This document shows, piece by piece, positions 58,571 to 64,000 of a DNA stretch of 64,000 nt. The stretch is taken from contig NW_026732523.1 of assembly GCF_028476545.1 (NCBI RefSeq), forward strand, positions 372,001 through 436,000. The letters are read 5' to 3'. The position numbers and the translations under genes were made by a program. How positions within the stretch are numbered: position 1 is the first letter of the stretch; each line of letters starts with the position of its first letter. A model generated the notes under the pieces. That model saw only the letters and a list, made by a program, of their open reading frames with translations, was not told the origin of the DNA and searched no databases. This DNA is from Physella acuta. Taxonomy: Eukaryota; Mollusca; Gastropoda; Physidae.

Positions 58571-59406
58571 CCCATTGCAATCTTAAACGTTTTGTATAGT
58601 GAACATTTAAAATGACATGCTTCATTATAATATGGGAAAAATTGTATGCAATACTATGTATTACATGTAAAAAAAAGGATCTGTTCTTATTAAAAAAAAA
58701 AATTCTAAATGTAATCTATACCGATTACGCAGACTCAATCAACAACATTAAAACATACCTCAAACTAGTCGACTTATGCAGAGCGCAATATCCACACACA
58801 ATACAAACCACCCACGGAAATAACACATCTGGAAATAGATTCCGTCTAGACAGAATTTACGCCCCAGTGAGCATGAAAAGCAACAAAGTAGAACACCTAT
58901 TCTCAACACTACAGTTTAGCGACCATACAGCAGTTCTGACAACTTTAAACAACGAACAAACACAAAGCAAACAAAAACATAACACATACATGATGTTAAA
59001 AAATTCACAATTTCTAGTCGAGCGCTACACAAAAGCATAAAAGACATAATACAATTTTACACACAGTCATCACCAAAATGTAACAAAATCCAACATTGAG
59101 ACGATTTTAAATAAGACTTTAAGCGGATATCAATTTAATATGCTTGTATCATTAATATCATTAATAGGCTCGGAAAACCAAACATACCACACTCTCATAC
59201 TAGAACAAAGCATACAAAAATCAAAACAAATCAAACATATAACGGACGAAAACAACCAAGAAACGACTGACCCAAGAATGATTTTAAAATCAACCCGCGC
59301 TTTTTATTTAACTTATCTTCATAATCTTTTCCCCTTCGTGCCCAATACACAAATGGCAGATAAATTAAAGATCGTGTTTCAATCACCTCGACATACAGGG
59401 AGATAA
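58571..59406 (+). mobile_element. LINE ORF2 fragment: EEP end and shortened linker
   Basis: An ORF1-type 3' piece (ggatctgttcttatt, A run at 58692) abuts the EEP C-terminal part (ADSINNIKTYLKLVD, FRLDRIYAP, SDHTAVL), then the linker with the same internal deletion as 24558-25061, ending at SPRHTGR in the antisense SINE. Confidence 0.78.
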
Positions 59407-59530
59407 TGTGGTCAGTACTAAGCCTATCCGCCTTAGTTACCTAAGGTGAGCCAGGTACCCATCAGAGCTGGGTGAACTCACGGAGCCCAACAGAACTGAG
59501 CCCGGAACTCGAGACATTCGGACTAGCAGT
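59305..59530 (-). mobile_element. SINE, antisense to the LINE
   Basis: Same junction as at 25065 and 44160. Confidence 0.7.
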
Positions 59531-59740
59531 AGAAAGCTTTGTGTTTAGTATTATAGCTTAAAAAGTGCACTCTTACTTTTGTAATTTAACGCTTGTGAAA
59601 GCTCGTTAATATATAGGTTATAACACATGTTTTTTCCCTACTATTTAGTCTTAGATGAAGAAATAAACAAAGCACCGCTATACAAATCACTCAAATGACT
59701 CAAATAACTTCCTTTGTCGACACTACAACACAATACTCAT
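59531..59740. other. Conserved spacer, shortened
   Basis: As 25196-25539, with an internal deletion. Confidence 0.65.
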
Positions 59741-59885
59741 TTCTCCCACACCTAATTCTCCCACACAAAATTGTCCGGCACTAAGTTCTCCCACTCTAAA
59801 CTCCCCCACAAAAAAATTTCCCACACTAAATTCTCCCACACTAAATTCTCCCACACTAAATTTTACAACACTAAACAATCCCACA
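59740..59885 (+). repeat. 15-bp minisatellite
   Basis: About nine units, upstream of LINE body copy 11. Confidence 0.88.
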
Positions 59886-60017
59886 CTAAAAATCTCCCAA
59901 AGCTAAACTCGATACAAAATTAGTCTCTACCAAAATCACCCAAACATTCGATTCCCCCTCACTAGATTCCATCACCCCCCCCCCCCCCCCCCCACCCCAC
60001 ATGGAACTAAACGCTGG

Positions 60018-60390
60018 CACAGAATATTAGTGTTAGTCCCGAGAGTGCACCAAGGTGTAACACAGTTTACAGCGGTTTGCTCTCGTCTTTTGTTTGAGTC
60101 AAAATATCTCGCGCGTGGAACTTTTTTGTTAGGGGAGAAAACAAAAATTGTTTATAAAATTAAACGATAAAAAGAAATAGAAAAAATAATAATATATTTT
60201 GAAGAAAAAGCAAGTAAACAAACGTTAGTATAAATTATAGAAAATTAAATTACAAAAAATGTATTTAAAACCTTTGATGATTAATAACAAAATGTTAATT
60301 ACAACACATAGTAATTGGTAGTTGTTAATCGAATAATTATTAGTCACTTATATCAACCAGCTTTAATATTAATACCAAGAAAATTCCTTA
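60018..60390 (+). promoter_or_regulatory. LINE 5' body, copy 11
   Basis: Lacks the GGGAGGTAATT block through a small deletion. Followed by a hAT insertion, then ORF1 pieces. Confidence 0.65.
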
Positions 60391-60480
60391 CACGACATTA
60401 GGTTTGAAAATGTGATCGTTAGCTTTATTTATTTGCTTAGGCCCATGTACCGAAAGCCACGACAAACATACACCTTAGGG

Positions 60481-61413
60481 CAGGGGTCGGCAACCCCTAG
60501 AGACGGATCAGCCAAAAGTTACAATTTACAAATTTTCCAGTTTTTAAAGAGCCACTAACATATTTATTTCAATTTTTTATTTTATTAGGATTAGGAGTAT
60601 ATTCTGGAAGACCATACCGTATGTCACATAATAATGCCTCAACTCGAGGTATTTCCTTTAGAGCTGTCCAGTTGTGCAGCGAATACGTGCATATTTTACA
60701 GGACCTCCAACCATTTTAACTTGCCCTTGAGCTCTGTCAAGTTATTACTCCACAGTGACAAATGTTTGGTTTTCAAATCCAGCGATTTCATTTGAAACGA
60801 AACAGCATCAATTCTAAAAGCTCAATGTTGATCTAATTTGTTTTTTTCTGTTTAGATGATCTACTATAAACGTCAGAGTACTTGCATTTTTTTAATTGCT
60901 CTAATCTCCCAGGAATTCATCATTCATGTTGTTTATAGTAATGCTGAAGCAATTCATGTCAATAGTAGCGTTGGTTTCATCATATTTTTTTCAGACTTTT
61001 CGAAATTAAGTATATTACTCTCAGTGTCTTCAACGAAAGTAAGTAATTTTTTTCGAAACAGTCCACTTCTTGAAGCAATGCATAGGCTGGGTTTTCCTTT
61101 CCTTGCAGTTTTACATTTAGCTCGTTTAGTTTTTATGTAATATCCACCATGAAGTTGAATGCTTCAATTCGGGATGGACAATTTAATAGGAAGTACATAG
61201 AAATAGGGGGTAACTAAATATTCTAATACAATAACGAGTGTTTACTGTTTATATTCATTATCATATCGTTCTTTACCGAGTGTTGCAGACTAATATTTTT
61301 ATGTGTTATAAAAATAAAAATAATTATTAATATGTGTGCATGGAGCTGAAGAGCCGCATCTTTACATCAAAAGAGCCGCATGCGTCTCGCGAGCCGCAGT
61401 TTGCCGACCCCTG
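60481..61413 (-). mobile_element. hAT deletion derivative, 933 bp, complete ends
   Basis: TIRs CAGGGGTCGGCAACC and TTTGCCGACCCCTG; exact 8-bp duplication CCTTAGGG (60473-60480 and 61414-61421). The minus strand keeps decayed pieces of a ZBED/GTF2IRD2-like hAT transposase (similar to 14027-14450), too broken to work. Confidence 0.95.
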
Positions 61414-61503
61414 CCTTAGGGATCATTTCTGAAGCTGTTCATTCAATCCAATGGTCATGCCAATCTGCGTGGACTCATCATCCGCAAACTCATCAGCCCA
61501 CAC

Positions 61504-62309
<806 letters not shown>

Positions 62310-62655
62310 GCCCACACCGATCTGCCATAAGGACAAAATCAACGGTACACTAAGAAGCCCCCCCCCCCCCCCCCGGCACTCTGAAACGACACCCTGCTCA
62401 AAGCTCTAAGAATAATTAGCAAAACAGAACCGCCAGTCAATAAAATTCCACACACCAACAATCGAAGCCCCACCATCTTCACAGATAACCCGGCAACCAT
62501 CCCTCACTACATCAAGTTCAACTACAAAAACAAATCTATTAACATTCTCATAGACATCCCAGGAAGAAAACAAGCATGCCAAACATGCGCATCCACACAA
62601 CACTGGACAAATCAGTGTTACCTAACAAAACAAGACTCGCCACGACAGGAAACTA

Positions 62656-62656
62656 C

Positions 62657-62733
<77 letters not shown>
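62656..62733. repeat. (TA)n microsatellite
   Basis: About 39 TA units. Confidence 0.95.
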
Positions 62734-62735
<2 letters not shown>

Positions 62736-62990
62736 TATATTGATTTTAAGAACATTGTGGCTTTACAAATTGCAAATACGGATACAAAGCCATTAAGCGG
62801 CACAGTTTTCGAAGAAATCGGGCCTTTACTTTCAGCAAACAAATATTTAGCCCTGTTCATCCGAAGTTGTTTCTGAAGGATATAGACAAGCAAAGAAGCT
62901 GGGGAAATGGCTACCGTGGTGATGGAGTGGGAAGGGGCGATTGTACTGCGGGATGGGAGGGAGGGGTAATAACAGGTGGGTAATGTCTAC
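62734..62990. other. No recognised gene
   Basis: Nothing assignable before the terminal array. Confidence 0.45.
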
Positions 62991-63930
62991 GACCTGTGCT
63001 ATTATACACAGCATTATATTTATAAATTATAGGTTTATGTTAGGTTCATAGGTTTATGTAAGGCTTATGTCAGGTAGATAGGTTTGTTAGGTTCATGATA
63101 GGTTTATGATAAGTTTATGTCAGGTTCATGTTAGGTTCATAGGTTTATGTTATGTTTATAGGTTTATGTTAGGCTTATGTCAGGTTGATAGGCTTATGTT
63201 AGGTTGATAGGTTTATGTTAGGTTCATGATAGGTTTATGATACGTTTATGTCAGGTTCATGTTAGGTTAATAGGTTTATGTTATGTTTATGTTAGGTTGA
63301 TAGGTTTATGTTAGGTTCATGATAGGTTTATGATAAGTTTATGTCAGGTTCATGTTAGGTTCATAGGTTTATGTTATGTTCATAGGTTTATGTTATGTTT
63401 ATGTCTGGTTGATAGGTTTATGTTAGGTTGATAGGTTTTTGTTAGGTTCATGATAGTTTATGATAAGTTTATTTCAGGTTCATCATAGGTTCATAGGTTT
63501 ATGTTATGTTCATAGGTTTATGTTAGGCTTATGTCAGGTTGATAGGTTTATGTTAGGTTGATAGGTTTATGTTAGGTTCAAAGGTATATGTTAGTTTCAT
63601 GATAGGTTTAAAGGCTTATGTTAAGTTCAAACGTATATGTTAGGATCATGATAGGTTCAAAGGTTTATGTTAGGTTCAAAGGTATATGTTAGGTTCCAGT
63701 TAGGCTCATAGTAGGTTTATGTAAGGTTTATAGGTTTATGTTAGGTTTATAGTTTTATGTTAGGTTTATGTTTGGTTTATGTTATGTTCATAGGTTTACA
63801 TTAGGTTTATAGGTTTATGTTAGGTGCATATGTTTATGTAAGGTTTCTAGATTTATGTTAGGTTCATAAGTTTATGTAGGGTTCACGTTAGGTTCATGCT
63901 AGGTGTACGATTAATTCAAGTTAGGTTCTT
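62991..63930. repeat. Compound minisatellite (TTAGGTTGATAGGTTTATG)
   Basis: About 50 units of 17-20 bp built from AGGTTCAT, AGGTTGAT and AGGTTTATG words, in an irregular higher-order pattern (~160-170 bp) between 63060 and 63560. Confidence 0.9.
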
Positions 63931-64000
63931 GTCACTTTAATATCGAGTGCAATTTAGTAATTCGTGTTATGTTCTATTAAGCTGTAAAATTAAGCAACTT

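Overview
This is AT-rich animal intergenic DNA made almost entirely of transposons, their wrecks and tandem repeats. I see no intact host protein-coding gene. The one host-derived sequence is a dead processed copy of a PGRMC (membrane-associated progesterone receptor component) gene. That copy, the tRNA-derived SINEs, the EEP-type LINEs and the Helitron with a protease-like domain all point to a metazoan. A gastropod mollusc is my best guess from the general look of the repeats, but nothing here proves it.

Layout. 1-2918: antisense fragments of an L1/Tx1-like LINE (EEP nuclease) ending in a SINE. 2919-10588: a ~7.7 kb Helitron (Helentron/Helitron2 type) on the minus strand, with an uninterrupted 1842-codon Rep-helicase gene, a palindromic 3' end and a tRNA-His-like sequence near its 5' end. 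10589-14558: hAT wreckage, (TA)n arrays and T/G-rich DNA. 14559-16316: the PGRMC retrocopy with target-site duplication, poly(A) signal and an expanded 48-bp repeat. 16326-23230: LINE 5' cassettes, minisatellites, LINE ORF1 and hAT derivatives, mostly minus strand. 24.5-38 kb: the same LINE modules on the plus strand, including the best ORF1 (29342-30451). 39.2-44.2 kb: an inverted copy of the first 17 kb that lacks both the Helitron and the PGRMC insertion. 44.2-49.5 kb: more LINE pieces and a dispersed repeat. 49.8-57.7 kb: SINEs, a small Helitron-like relative and five minisatellites. 57.7-62.7 kb: two head-to-tail LINE units cut by hAT insertions. The last kilobase is a tandem array.

The organising theme is a modular LINE. 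One ~380-bp 5' body occurs eleven times behind several different tandem-repeat arrays. It leads into a CCHC ORF1 and, in other copies, an EEP-plus-linker ORF2 that always stops in an antisense SINE just before the reverse transcriptase would begin. The 3' end of one unit is repeatedly followed by the 5' array of the next. The inverted duplication supplies empty sites that date the Helitron and PGRMC insertions after (or polymorphic to) the duplication. All homology and clade statements come from reading the sequence by eye; no alignment or database search was run.
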